Below, in pieces: positions 15,763 through 25,066 of a stretch of DNA of 64,000 bases. The position numbers were made by a program, and so were the translations under genes. The notes beneath the pieces are model-generated. The model was not told where the DNA came from. It did no database searches and saw only the letters and a program-made list of their open reading frames with translations. How positions within the stretch are numbered: position 1 is the stretch's first letter; the number at the start of each line of letters is the position of its first letter. The stretch is from Hymenobacter daecheongensis DSM 21074 (lineage in GTDB: Bacteria > Bacteroidota > Bacteroidia > Cytophagales > Hymenobacteraceae). The stretch covers positions 620,001 to 684,000 of the forward strand of contig NZ_FQYN01000001.1 in NCBI RefSeq assembly GCF_900141805.1, read 5' to 3'.

Positions 15763-17673
15763 CTACGCTCTACTCGCTACCGCCGCCCGAATATCAGCAG
15801 GTTCGTCTTTGGGGATGGCGGCCAATAGCTGGCGGGTGTACTCGTGCTGCGGGTTGGCGTAGACTTCAGCCGCCGGGCCGCTTTCCACAATCTGGCCCTG
15901 GCGCATCACCAATAACCGGTCCGACATGAAGCGGGCCACCGACAGATCGTGGGTGATGAACAGGTAGGTGATACCGAAGTCGCGCTTGAGCTGGTTGAGC
16001 AGGTTGAGCACCTGCGCCTGCACCGACACGTCGAGGGCCGACACCGACTCGTCGCAGATGATGCACTTGGGCCGCAGGGCCAGGGCGCGGGCAATGCAGA
16101 TGCGCTGGCGCTGCCCGCCCGAAAACTCGTGCGGATAGCGCAGGTAGTGCTCTTCCTTCAGGCCCACGGTGCGCAGCAGTTCCAGCACGCGGGCCTTCTG
16201 CTCAGCTTTGGTGCCACCCACGCTGTGCACGCGCATCGGCTCCAGAATGGCCTCGCCCACGGTCATCATGGGGTTCAGGGCCGCGTAGGGGTCCTGAAAC
16301 ACCATCTGGAAGTCCTTGCGCCGTTTGCGCAGGGCGCCGGCGGGCAGGGCGGCCAGATCGGTGCCTTCGAACAGGATGCGGCCGGCCGTTGGTTCCACCA
16401 GCCGCAGCAGGGCCCGGCCCAGCGTGGTTTTGCCGCAGCCCGACTCGCCCACCAGCCCCACGGTTTCGCCGGGGAATATGGTGAAGCTCACGCCATCCAC
16501 GGCCCGCACGAACTCGGGGTGGCGGTTGAAGAAGCCCTTGCGAATGGGAAAATGCACGTTCAGGTTATCGACTTGGAGGAGGACCTCACCCCCCGGTCCC
16601 CTCTCCAAAAGAGAGGGGGAGCCTGACGGTTCAGCTTTTCCATTGGGCACTTCTGTGCTGGCTACTCCCCCACTTTCATCGGCCAAAACCGCCTCATTTT
16701 GTTCCACGGGGAACGTTTTGGTGGTTTCAAAGGAAATGTTATCGGAGGTAGCAATTACGGCCAGCGGTGAGCTTGCCGGCTCGGGATGGATGATTTTTTC
16801 TACCAGATTGCCGGCGGCGTCCTCGCTCATGAAATCGGCGACGACTGGCAGCCACTTTTTGCCCACCGAGAGCTTGGGGCGGCAGGCCAGCAGGCCCTTC
16901 GTGTAAGGGTGCTGGGGGTTGGTGAATATATCTAGGACGGGGCCTTGCTCCACTACCCGGCCGCGGTACATGACCAGGATGCGGTCGGCTATTTCGGCCA
17001 CTACGCCTAGGTCGTGGGTGATAAAGAGTACGGCGGTGTTGTGCTGGCGGCGCAGCTCATCGATGAGCTGGAGCATGCGGGCCTGCACGGTCACGTCGAG
17101 GGCGGTGGTGGGCTCGTCGGCAATGAGGATGGCGGGGTTGCAGGCCATGGCCATGGCAATCATCACGCGCTGCTTCTGGCCCCCGCTGATTTCGTGGGGG
17201 TAGGCTTTAAGAATCTTCTCCGGGCGGGGCAGCTGGGCCATCGTGAACAGCTCCACGGTGCGGGCCTCGGCTTCCTTTTGGCTTAGATTGGTATGCAGGC
17301 GCAGGGCTTCCACCACCTGGCTGCCGCAGGTATACACGGGGTTCAGCGAGGTCATGGGCTCCTGAAAAATCATCCCAATGTCGTTGCCGCGCACTTTCTG
17401 CAGTTCCTTATCCGTCAGGCGCAGCAGATCCACTTCGCCCAGGGCTTCGGAGTGAAACCGGGCCTCCCCGCTCACCAGCTGGCCGGGCGGCATCGGAATC
17501 AGGCCCATCAAAGCCAGCGAGGTCACCGATTTGCCCGAGCCCGACTCGCCCACAATGGCCAGCGTTTCGCCGCGGTGCAGCTGAAACGAGACGTCATTTA
17601 CAGCCCGCACGTCGCCGCGGTGGCTGCGGAAGTCGATGGTGAGGTTGTTGATGGTGAGAATAGGCTGAGGCAC
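15763..17673 (-). CDS. Fused dipeptide/oligopeptide-type ABC transporter ATP-binding protein (DppD-DppF fusion)
   Basis: 636 residues with two complete ABC ATPase domains in one chain, energising a peptide or nickel importer or a related system. Domain 1 has Walker A GESGSGKS at 42-49, signature ISGGQKQR near 162 and Walker B AILIADEP. Domain 2 has Walker A GESGCGKT at 409-416, signature FSGGQRQR and Walker [15 protein letters not shown]. The linker (about 270-365) is poorly conserved. It contains a peptide stretch at about 350-366 ([17 protein letters not shown]) that is encoded by a palindromic repeat element. No permease or binding-protein gene is adjacent. Confidence 0.93.
   Translation of the reverse strand: MPQPILTINNLTIDFRSHRGDVRAVNDVSFQLHRGETLAIVGESGSGKSVTSLALMGLIPMPPGQLVSGEARFHSEALGEVDLLRLTDKELQKVRGNDIGMIFQEPMTSLNPVYTCGSQVVEALRLHTNLSQKEAEARTVELFTMAQLPRPEKILKAYPHEISGGQKQRVMIAMAMACNPAILIADEPTTALDVTVQARMLQLIDELRRQHNTAVLFITHDLGVVAEIADRILVMYRGRVVEQGPVLDIFTNPQHPYTKGLLACRPKLSVGKKWLPVVADFMSEDAAGNLVEKIIHPEPASSPLAVIATSDNISFETTKTFPVEQNEAVLADESGGVASTEVPNGKAEPSGSPSLLERGPGGEVLLQVDNLNVHFPIRKGFFNRHPEFVRAVDGVSFTIFPGETVGLVGESGCGKTTLGRALLRLVEPTAGRILFEGTDLAALPAGALRKRRKDFQMVFQDPYAALNPMMTVGEAILEPMRVHSVGGTKAEQKARVLELLRTVGLKEEHYLRYPHEFSGGQRQRICIARALALRPKCIICDESVSALDVSVQAQVLNLLNQLKRDFGITYLFITHDLSVARFMSDRLLVMRQGQIVESGPAAEVYANPQHEYTRQLLAAIPKDEPADIRAAVASRA
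16581..16623. repeat. REP-like palindrome inside the ABC ATPase reading frame
   Basis: The 43-bp sequence GGACCTCACCCCC...GGGGGAGCC has an inner stem CCCTCTC/GAGAGGG. It closely resembles the intergenic copy at 30659-30701. Here it lies in frame in the interdomain linker of the fused ABC ATPase and encodes [13 protein letters not shown], keeping the frame open. Confidence 0.8.
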
Positions 17674-17714
17674 GGAGAATGGGTTGGAGTGGGCACTAAG
17701 GTAAAGATAGGCCT

Positions 17715-17797
17715 GTAGAGACGCATACTTGCGTCTGTCGGGCGTGACGTTCGGGCAGGTTATCGTTCAACGACGAGACGCAAGTATGCGTCTCTAC
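17715..17797. repeat. Inverted repeat with perfect 22-bp arms, GTAGAGACGCATACTTGCGTCT family
   Basis: Arms 17715-17736 and 17776-17797 are perfect inverted repeats. The stretch 17761-17799 is identical to 45436-45474 in a second copy. It lies between the ABC gene start and the lspA terminator. Confidence 0.9.
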
Positions 17798-17816
17798 ATC
17801 GTTCAACTAAACGCAA

Positions 17817-17846
17817 ACGGCCGGCTGAAATGCTTCAGCCGGCCGT
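17817..17846 (-). terminator. Terminator hairpin after lspA
   Basis: A 13-bp perfect stem (ACGGCCGGCTGAA, arms 17817-17829 and 17834-17846) with a 4-nt ATGC loop, 21 bp after the lspA stop. The U-tract is weak. Confidence 0.65.
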
Positions 17847-17866
17847 CATTGCTTCAAAATAAGCTT

Positions 17867-18523
17867 TTAAGACGCTACTTCCGTCGTTTCGGCGTCGTGG
17901 CGGGCCTGGGCGGCGGCGCGGTCTTCGGCGGCTACGAGGTGGGCTGATTCCTGCTCGAAAAAGCGGTTCTGGTTGAATAGAATCAGCATTACGCCGATGA
18001 AGATGGCCGAATCGGCGATGTTGAAAATGGGCCAGAGCGAAACGTGCGCGCCGCCCACCAGCGGCCAAGTGGAGGGCAGAATGCCTTCGTAGAGGTCCAG
18101 ATACAGCATGTCAATCACTTGGCCGTGGAACCAGGGCGTGGGGGCGCCAAAGGGGGCATTGTCGTAGATGATGCCGTAGAAAATGGAGTCAATCAGGTTG
18201 CCGACGGCTCCGCCCAGAATGAGGGCCACGCAGAAAATGAAGCCCGTGGCGGCCCGGCGCTGCCAGAGCTTGCGGATGTAGTAGATGCCGCCGAACATAG
18301 CCAGCAAGCGGAAGCTGGTGAGCAAAACCTTGCCGTAGGGCGGCGGCAGCTCTACCCCGAAGGCCATACCGGGATTCAGCGTGTAGTGCAGCTTGGCCCA
18401 GTCGCCGATGAGCGGGATTTCGCCGGGCATACCGGGCAGCATGTACGTGTGCGTAGCCCACTTCGAGAGCTGGTCAATGGCAATGACCAGCAGGGCGACC
18501 AGGTAGTATTTCCAGTACTTCAT
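17867..18523 (-). CDS. lspA: Lipoprotein signal peptidase (signal peptidase II)
   Basis: Cleaves the signal peptide of diacylglyceryl-modified prolipoproteins in the inner membrane. The start at the ATG at 18523 (MKYWKYYLVALLVIAIDQL) gives 218 residues. A longer frame upstream encodes unrelated polar sequence. Four hydrophobic segments are visible. The catalytic Asp residues are Asp112 in GGAVGNLID and Asp171 in FNIADSAIFIGV. Between them is a roughly 45-residue periplasmic loop (PFGAPTPWFHGQVIDML onward), longer than in E. coli and common in Bacteroidota. A polar tail of about 30 residues follows the last helix. It lies downstream of ileS, the classical ileS-lspA pairing. Confidence 0.95.
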   Translation of the reverse strand: MKYWKYYLVALLVIAIDQLSKWATHTYMLPGMPGEIPLIGDWAKLHYTLNPGMAFGVELPPPYGKVLLTSFRLLAMFGGIYYIRKLWQRRAATGFIFCVALILGGAVGNLIDSIFYGIIYDNAPFGAPTPWFHGQVIDMLYLDLYEGILPSTWPLVGGAHVSLWPIFNIADSAIFIGVMLILFNQNRFFEQESAHLVAAEDRAAAQARHDAETTEVAS

Positions 18524-18744
18524 TTTCACAGAAAGGAGAGGTAAGCGGTGAGAAGTGAGGCGGCGGCCTGACGGGTTGTCAGCAGCGGAACCTCTCCCCT
18601 CTCTCAGCACAAAGGGACGCAGAATTTTAGACTTCCCCACGCCGGAGCCCAAATGAGGCTCCGGGCTGCCGGTATGTTTTTTTCGGGCGTTTTATGCCCT
18701 TTTGAGCCGGATTCGGGGCCCGGCGAAACGCTTTGTGCGCCGGT

Positions 18745-18779
18745 GTGCCAACCGACCCATTTGCAGAATCGGTTGGCAC
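18745..18779 (-). terminator. Hairpin just after the ileS stop codon
   Basis: An 11-bp perfect inverted repeat GTGCCAACCGA / TCGGTTGGCAC (18745-18755 and 18769-18779) with a 13-nt loop, 8 bp beyond the ileS stop. There is no clear U-tract, so it could be an attenuator or an RNA-stability element between ileS and lspA. Confidence 0.5.
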
Positions 18780-18786
18780 TTCAGCC

Positions 18787-21700
18787 TCAGCCGTTTGCGA
18801 CTTCCAGCTGCACGGGCACCGAGTAGTCGTCGAATTCAAGCACAGAACCGCCGTTGACATCGGCCGCGAAATCCAGGGCCAGGGCCTGCACTTCCTCGCG
18901 GATGTAGCTGCCGAAGCTCTGCACGGCGGCCTGCAGCTCAGGCTGCTCGCCCAGAGTCACACGGATTTTGTCCTGCACTTCCAGGCCGCTGTCTTTGCGC
19001 AGGTTCTGCAGGCGGTTCACCAGCTCGCGGGCCACGCCTTCCTGGCGCAGCTCGTCGGTCAGGGTCACGTCGAGGGCCACGGTGAGGGGGCCGTCGGTGG
19101 CTACGAGCCAGCCGGGCAGGTCGTCGGTGCGGATTTCCACGTCGTCGGGGGCCAGGGTGTAGGCTTCACCGTCGATGTTCACGGCCAGCTGGCAGGTTTT
19201 TTCGAGGGTGCTAATTTCCTCGGCGCTCATCTGCTGGATGCGGGCGCCCACGGCCTTCAGCTTGGCACCGTACTGCTGGCCCAGGCGCTTGAAGTTGGGC
19301 TTCACCGACTTCACCAGCACGCCGCTGGTGTCGTCGAGAAACTCGACGTGCTTCACGTTCACCTCGGCGCAGATCAGGTCCTCTACCAGGCCGACCTGCT
19401 CGCGGGTGGTGTCATTCAGCACTGGCACCAGAATGCGCTGCAGCGGCTGGCGCACCTTCAGCACCGACTTTTTGCGCAGCGAGTGGGTGAGTGAGGAAAT
19501 GCGCTGGGCCAGCTCCATCCGCTCCTCCAAGGCCTTGTCGATGCGAGTTTCATCGGCTTCTACGAGCAACGTGAGATGCACCGATTCGGCGGCGAGGGGC
19601 GTGCTGCGCTCGATGGCTTCGGCGCGCATGCCGCCGGTCATGTTCTGGTAGAGCCACTCGGCGAAGAAGGGCGCAATCGGGGCCATGAGCTGCGCAGTCA
19701 CCACGAGGCACTCCTGTAGGGTTTCGTAGGCGGCCTTCTTGTCCGGGGTCAGCTCGCCCTTCCAGAAGCGGCGGCGCGAGAGGCGCACGTGCCAGTTGGA
19801 GAGCTGGTCGGTGACAAAATCCTGGATGGCGCGGGCCGCTTTGGTGGGGTCGTAGGAGTCGTAGTGGCCGCGCACTTCGAGGATCAGCGACTGGAGCTTG
19901 CTCAGAATCCAGCGGTCCAGCTCGCTCAGCTCGGCGTGCGGCACCCGGTCAAATTCGCGGGCCTGGAAGCCATCGAGGTTGGCGTAGAGGGCGTAAAACG
20001 AGTAGGTGTTGAACAGCGTGCCGAAGAAGCGGCGCTGCACCTCCGTGATGCCCGCCACGTCGAATTTGAGGTTGTCCCAGGGCTGGGCGTTGGCAATCAT
20101 GTACCAGCGGGTGGCGTCGGGGCCGAACTGGCTGATTGTGGCAAACGGGTCCACGGCGTTGCCGAGGCGCTTGCTCATCTTGTTGCCGTTTTTGTCGAGC
20201 ACCAAGCCGTTGGCCATCACGTTTTTGAAGGCCACGGAGTCTTCCAGCATCACGGCCAGCGCGTGCAGGGTGAAGAACCAACCGCGGGTCTGGTCCACGC
20301 CTTCGGCAATGAAATCGGCGGGGAAATTCTTCTGGAATTTCTCGCCGTTTTCAATCGGATAGTGCCACTGGGCGTAGGGCATGGCGCCGCTGTCGAACCA
20401 CACGTCGATGAGGTCGGTTTCGCGGTACATGGGCTCCCCGCTGGGGCTCACCAGGAAAATATCGTCCACATACGGACGGTGGAGGTCAACCTTTTCGCCG
20501 TTAGCGTAGGGGTTGTGGGTCATGATTTCGGCGGCTACGGCCTTGTCAATCTCCTGCTTCATCTGCTCAATGGAGCCGATGCAGATTTCCTCGGTGCCGT
20601 CCTGGGTGCGCCAGATGGGCAGCGGCGTGCCCCAGTAGCGGGAGCGGCTCAGGTTCCAGTCCACCAGGTTTTCCAGCCAGTTGCCGAAGCGGCCGGTGCC
20701 GGTGCTTTCGGGCTTCCAGTTGATGGTTTTGTTCAACTCGATAAGCCGGTCCTTCACCGCCGTGGTTTTGATAAACCAAGAATCGAGCGGGTAGTAGAGC
20801 ACGGGCTTATCGGTGCGCCAGCAGTGAGGGTAAGTGTGCTCGTACTTCTCCACTTTGAAGGCCGTACCGTCGCCCTTCATCTTGATGACGATGCTCTCGT
20901 CGAGGGTTTTGTAATCGGCTCCGGTTTCGTCGTGGCCGTCGTAGTTTTTCACCCAGCGGCCGCCAAATTCGCCCATCTGGGGCACGTAGCGGCCGGTGCG
21001 GTCTACGATGGGGCCGAGCTTGCCTTCCTCATCCGGCACCATCAGCGCCGGGATGTCGTTGAGCTGAGCTACGCGGAAGTCATCCGCACCAAAGGTGGGG
21101 GAAATGTGCACGATGCCGGTGCCGTCCTCGGTGGTCACGAAGTCGCCGGGAATGACGCGGAAGGCCCGGTCCTCCCCTTCAAACGGGGTGAAGTTGAACA
21201 GCCGCTCGTACTTGATGCCGACTAAGTCGGAGCCTTTGAAACTAGCTTCCACGTGCCAGGGCAGCACTTTGTCGCCGGGCTTGAAGTCCTCAAACGAAGC
21301 CTCTTTGCCTTTCTCCGAAAAATAGCGGCTCACCAATGCCTCGGCCAGCACCACCCGGATGGGGGCGTAGGTGTAGGGGTTGAAGGTGCGCACCAGCACG
21401 TAGGGAATCTTGGGGCCCACCGCCAGGGCCGTGTTGGCGGGCAGCGTCCAGGGCGTGGTCGTCCAGGCCAGAATGAACACCTCGGGCTGGGCGTTATCGT
21501 CGCCGTAGAGCGTGGCCAGCGGCACTTCGTCCAGGGTCATGTTGGCGAACAGCGGCTCCGACTTCTCGTCGCGCTTCACCTTGAACTGCGCCACCACGGT
21601 CGTGTCCTTCACGTCCCGATACGTGCCGGGCTGGTTTAGCTCGTGCGAAGACAAGCCGGTGCCGGCGGCCGGCGAGTAGGGCTGAATGGTGTAGCCCTTG

Positions 21701-22221
21701 TAAAGCAGGCCCTTGTCGTAGAGCTTTTTGAGCAGGGCCCAGCAGCTCTCGATATACTCGGGCTCGAAGGTGATGTAGGGGTCGTCGAGGTCCACCCAGT
21801 AGCCCATCTTCTCGGTGAGGTCGTCCCACTGGGCCTTGAAGCGCATCACGGTTTCGCGGCAGCGCTGGTTGTACTCCTCGATGCTGATTTTCTTGCCGAT
21901 ATCCTCCTTCGTGATGCCCAGCTCCTTTTCCACCTGCAGCTCGATGGGCAGGCCGTGGGTATCCCAGCCGCCTTTGCGGTGCACCTGCTTGCCCAGCAGC
22001 GTCTGGTAGCGGCAAAAAATGTCCTTCACGGTGCGCGCCATCACGTGGTGGATGCCGGGGGCGCCGTTGGCCGAAGGCGGACCTTCGTAAAACACGAACG
22101 TGGGCTGCCCTTCGCGGGTGCTCACGCTCTTCTCAAAGATGCCGTTCTGCTTCCACCACGCCAGGATATCGGTGCCAACCTGGCCGTAGTTGAGCGGCTG
22201 CTTGAATTCGGGGTAGTTCAT
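18787..22221 (-). CDS. ileS: Isoleucine--tRNA ligase, type 2 (eukaryote-like), with GIHH signature
   Basis: Charges tRNA-Ile. 1144 residues, the length of eukaryote-like IleRS2. The class I signature normally read as HxGH is here G56-I57-H58-H59 in PPSANGAPGIHHVM. The second motif is KMSKR in DKNGNKMSKRLGNAV. The CP1 editing domain lies between, with an editing-site region WTTTPWTLPANTALAVG. The C-terminus is the tRNA anticodon domain followed by a beta-rich tail. A swapped GxHH motif is known in a subset of IleRS2 enzymes that are highly resistant to mupirocin. The start MNYPEFKQPLNYG is at 22221, close to a palindromic repeat. Confidence 0.96.
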   Translation of the reverse strand: MNYPEFKQPLNYGQVGTDILAWWKQNGIFEKSVSTREGQPTFVFYEGPPSANGAPGIHHVMARTVKDIFCRYQTLLGKQVHRKGGWDTHGLPIELQVEKELGITKEDIGKKISIEEYNQRCRETVMRFKAQWDDLTEKMGYWVDLDDPYITFEPEYIESCWALLKKLYDKGLLYKGYTIQPYSPAAGTGLSSHELNQPGTYRDVKDTTVVAQFKVKRDEKSEPLFANMTLDEVPLATLYGDDNAQPEVFILAWTTTPWTLPANTALAVGPKIPYVLVRTFNPYTYAPIRVVLAEALVSRYFSEKGKEASFEDFKPGDKVLPWHVEASFKGSDLVGIKYERLFNFTPFEGEDRAFRVIPGDFVTTEDGTGIVHISPTFGADDFRVAQLNDIPALMVPDEEGKLGPIVDRTGRYVPQMGEFGGRWVKNYDGHDETGADYKTLDESIVIKMKGDGTAFKVEKYEHTYPHCWRTDKPVLYYPLDSWFIKTTAVKDRLIELNKTINWKPESTGTGRFGNWLENLVDWNLSRSRYWGTPLPIWRTQDGTEEICIGSIEQMKQEIDKAVAAEIMTHNPYANGEKVDLHRPYVDDIFLVSPSGEPMYRETDLIDVWFDSGAMPYAQWHYPIENGEKFQKNFPADFIAEGVDQTRGWFFTLHALAVMLEDSVAFKNVMANGLVLDKNGNKMSKRLGNAVDPFATISQFGPDATRWYMIANAQPWDNLKFDVAGITEVQRRFFGTLFNTYSFYALYANLDGFQAREFDRVPHAELSELDRWILSKLQSLILEVRGHYDSYDPTKAARAIQDFVTDQLSNWHVRLSRRRFWKGELTPDKKAAYETLQECLVVTAQLMAPIAPFFAEWLYQNMTGGMRAEAIERSTPLAAESVHLTLLVEADETRIDKALEERMELAQRISSLTHSLRKKSVLKVRQPLQRILVPVLNDTTREQVGLVEDLICAEVNVKHVEFLDDTSGVLVKSVKPNFKRLGQQYGAKLKAVGARIQQMSAEEISTLEKTCQLAVNIDGEAYTLAPDDVEIRTDDLPGWLVATDGPLTVALDVTLTDELRQEGVARELVNRLQNLRKDSGLEVQDKIRVTLGEQPELQAAVQSFGSYIREEVQALALDFAADVNGGSVLEFDDYSVPVQLEVANG

Positions 22222-22235
22222 TGTTGTGCTGGTGA

Positions 22236-22377
22236 AACCCCACCCCCTAGCCCCCTCCCCAAAGGGAGAGGGGGAACTAGTTTTTAGAACTAGTGCGCTA
22301 GGGCCGGTGGAGTTAGAATGTATAGGTAAAAGCTAGTTCTCCCTCTCCCTTTGGGGAGGGGGCTAGGGGGTGGGGTT
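22236..22377. repeat. 142-bp inverted repeat with 45-bp C-rich arms
   Basis: Arms 22236-22280 and 22333-22377 match at 44 of 45 positions (AACCCCACCCCCTAGCCCCC and onward). Each arm carries its own small hairpin CTCCC...GGGAG. The right arm overlaps the stop codon of the RND gene, and the left arm begins 15 bp upstream of the ileS start codon. Confidence 0.9.
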
Positions 22378-24838
22378 ACGCGGTAAGGCCTTTTTTCATC
22401 CGACTCAGGTTCAGCTCCAGGTCATCGTCTTCCTCGTGGTACTGCTCGTCGTAGTGCCGGATGCTGGTCTGGTTGATGTTTTCATCCTTGCCGTGCTCGA
22501 AGGTGACCAGCAGGGAAGGCAGCAGAATCAGGTTGGAGAAGTTGGTAATCAGCAGGCTGGCCGACATGAGCAGGCCCAAAGCCTTGGTGCCGCCGAACTC
22601 GGAGAAGGCAAACACCGAAAAGCCCAGAAACAGCACGATGCTGGTGTAAATCATGCTGGTGCCGGCCTCCGAAAGTGTGGTGCTGATGGCGGCCCGCACG
22701 CGCTGCCCGTTCACGACCATTTCCTGCCGGAACTTAGCCAGCAGATGGATGGAGTTGTCGCCATCGATGCCCAGCGCAATGCTGAAGATGAGTGCCGTGC
22801 TGGGCTTGAGCGGAATGCCGAAAAAGCCCATCAGCCCGCCGGTGAGCAGCAGCGTCACGAAGTTGGGCAGCAGGGTGAAAAACACGGCCCGGAAGCTGCG
22901 GAACAGAATCAGCACCACCAGCCCGACCAGCACGAAGGCGATAATCAGGCTTTCCTTGAGCGTGCCGATAAGGTATTCGTTGCCCTTGGTGAAGAGAATG
23001 GTGGTGCCGGTGAGCTTCACCGTCATGCCCGTGCCATTGAAGATTTCCTTGATCTGGGGCTGAATCTTGTAGTTGAGCAGCGTGTCGAGGTTGTGGCTGC
23101 CGATGTCGGCGATTTTCAGCGAGATGCGGGCCCGCTGGCCGGTGCTGTCGGTGAAGGAGCGCAGCAGCTTGTCCACCATCAGGCCGCCGGCGGCCGGTGC
23201 GCCGGCCGCAGCCTCGGCCGGGGCACTGGCCTTGCCCCGCGAGTGGCTCAGGTAGCTCAGAATGAAGTTTTTTTCCGAGTTGTCGGGCAGGCGGTAGTAG
23301 GCCGGGTCGTCGTTGTAGAAAGCCTGGGTGGAAGCTTTCAGGAATGTGACGATGCTGACCGGCGTGGTGAGCACCGGCTGGGTGCGCAGAAACTTCTCGA
23401 ACCGGTCAATCCGCTCCAGGTTTTTCAGCTTCAGAATGCCCTGCTTCTTGCCCGTATCAATGACGATTTCCAGCGGCATCACGCCGTTGAAATGCTGCTC
23501 AAAGAACTTCAAATCACTGTTGACGGAGCTTTCCTTGGGCAAATCATCGACCATGTACGACACCGACTTGATCTGGCGGATGCCCAGCACCGACACGGCC
23601 GCCAGCGCCACCGCCACCACATACACGGTGCCGCGGCGCTCCAATACGAGGTGGTCGAAAAACTCCAGCAGCTTGGTCAGCGGCTTGGCCTCCAGGTGCT
23701 CCAGCTGCTTGGGCGTGGGCGGCGGCAGGTAGGTGAATACGGCCGGAATCAGGATAAACGAGATGATGAAGGCCACGAAGATATTGACCGTGGCCACCAG
23801 CCCGAACTGGTAGAGAATGGCAATATCGGTGAAGCAGAACACGAAAAAGCCGATGGCCGTGGTCGTGTTATTCATCAGCGTTACGAGCCCGATCTTGCGG
23901 ATTACCCGCGTCATGGCCAGCATCTGGTTGCCGGATTTGCGGTAGTCGTAGTGGTAGCGCGAGAGTAGGTAGGTGCAGTTTGGAATGCCGATGACGATGA
24001 GAATGCTCGGAATCAGGCCCGTGAGCAGGTTGATCTTGTAGCCCAGCAGCACCATGCTGCCCACGCACCAAATCACGACCACCAGCACCACCAGAATGGG
24101 GAACACCACGGCGGCCCAGGTGCGGAAAAACATGAACAGCGTGACGGCCATCATCAGCACCGTGAGCATCACAAAGAGCTTCATTTCGGAAGCCACCTTC
24201 GAGGTCATGGTGGAGCGCACGTAGGGCAGGCCGGCGTAGTGCAGGCGGATGCCGGTTTTCTGGGTGAACTGGTCGGCGTGGGCCAGAATCTGGTTCATCA
24301 CGGCCTGCCGCTTCGAGGAGTTCAGAAACTTGGGGTCCATGGTGAGGGCCAGCAGCGTGGCCCCGGTGCGTGGGCTAATGAGCTGACCCTTATAGAATTC
24401 CTGCTGGTTCACCACCCGCATCAGCGAGTCCAGCTCGCGCTGGGTCTGGGGGAAGTTGCGGAAGATGGGTGTGGCCCGGAAGCTCTGCGTGGCCGTGTCC
24501 TTGGCCAGCTTAGGCAGCTTTGTGACCGAGAGCACGCCGCTCACGCCGGGCACTTTGGCCAACGTATCGGTGAGGGTGCGCAGCTCGTTGAAGTTGCCGA
24601 ACCGGTAGATGCTGCTGTCCTGCATGCCCAGTACCAACACGTTGCCATCTTCGCCAAAGGTTTTTTTGAACCGCTGGAAATAGACCATGTCCGGGTCGTC
24701 GGGACTCACTACCTGGGCAAAGTCGTAGGTCATTTCGACCTTGCGGGCTTCCCAGGCCATGAAAACCGTGATAACGGCCAGCAACCCGATGAGCAGTCGG
24801 CGGTTTTTAATAACGAAAAGCGCGAGTTTACTCCACAT
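22376..24838 (-). CDS. RND superfamily exporter (MMPL type)
   Basis: A proton-driven transporter for lipids or hydrophobic compounds. The start at the ATG at 24838 (MWSKLALFVIKNRRLLIG) gives 820 residues. An ATG 7 codons upstream (24859) is also possible. Layout: TM1 at about 13-33, a large periplasmic loop, a block of five TM helices (FVMLTVLMMAVTLFMFF, then SILIVIGIPNCTYLLSRYHY), TM7, a second loop containing an Ala/Pro insert, and a second TM block (LIIAFVLVGLVVLILF, SIALGIDGDNSIHLLAKF). The Asp-rich GIDGDNSIH motif in the second block is typical of the proton relay. No TonB-linked or MFP partner is nearby. The substrate is unknown. Confidence 0.9.
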   Translation of the reverse strand: MWSKLALFVIKNRRLLIGLLAVITVFMAWEARKVEMTYDFAQVVSPDDPDMVYFQRFKKTFGEDGNVLVLGMQDSSIYRFGNFNELRTLTDTLAKVPGVSGVLSVTKLPKLAKDTATQSFRATPIFRNFPQTQRELDSLMRVVNQQEFYKGQLISPRTGATLLALTMDPKFLNSSKRQAVMNQILAHADQFTQKTGIRLHYAGLPYVRSTMTSKVASEMKLFVMLTVLMMAVTLFMFFRTWAAVVFPILVVLVVVIWCVGSMVLLGYKINLLTGLIPSILIVIGIPNCTYLLSRYHYDYRKSGNQMLAMTRVIRKIGLVTLMNNTTTAIGFFVFCFTDIAILYQFGLVATVNIFVAFIISFILIPAVFTYLPPPTPKQLEHLEAKPLTKLLEFFDHLVLERRGTVYVVAVALAAVSVLGIRQIKSVSYMVDDLPKESSVNSDLKFFEQHFNGVMPLEIVIDTGKKQGILKLKNLERIDRFEKFLRTQPVLTTPVSIVTFLKASTQAFYNDDPAYYRLPDNSEKNFILSYLSHSRGKASAPAEAAAGAPAAGGLMVDKLLRSFTDSTGQRARISLKIADIGSHNLDTLLNYKIQPQIKEIFNGTGMTVKLTGTTILFTKGNEYLIGTLKESLIIAFVLVGLVVLILFRSFRAVFFTLLPNFVTLLLTGGLMGFFGIPLKPSTALIFSIALGIDGDNSIHLLAKFRQEMVVNGQRVRAAISTTLSEAGTSMIYTSIVLFLGFSVFAFSEFGGTKALGLLMSASLLITNFSNLILLPSLLVTFEHGKDENINQTSIRHYDEQYHEEDDDLELNLSRMKKGLTA

Positions 24839-25066
24839 TAGGCCGCTAAAATGCAGCAAAGGTACGCAATGAACCGCTGGGAGAAACCCGCGTTCAAGTT
24901 GCCTTCGTCCCGGATTTAATTTGACTCTGCCTCGATTTGAATTTAAATCCCGTGGGTTTTATTAAATATATGAAACTCAAATCGTTAGTCCATCCGTACA
25001 GCCATACCCGGTCTACCCAGCCGGTTGTTCTACCCCGCGCCTTACAGTGCCCCGCGCACTTGCTTC

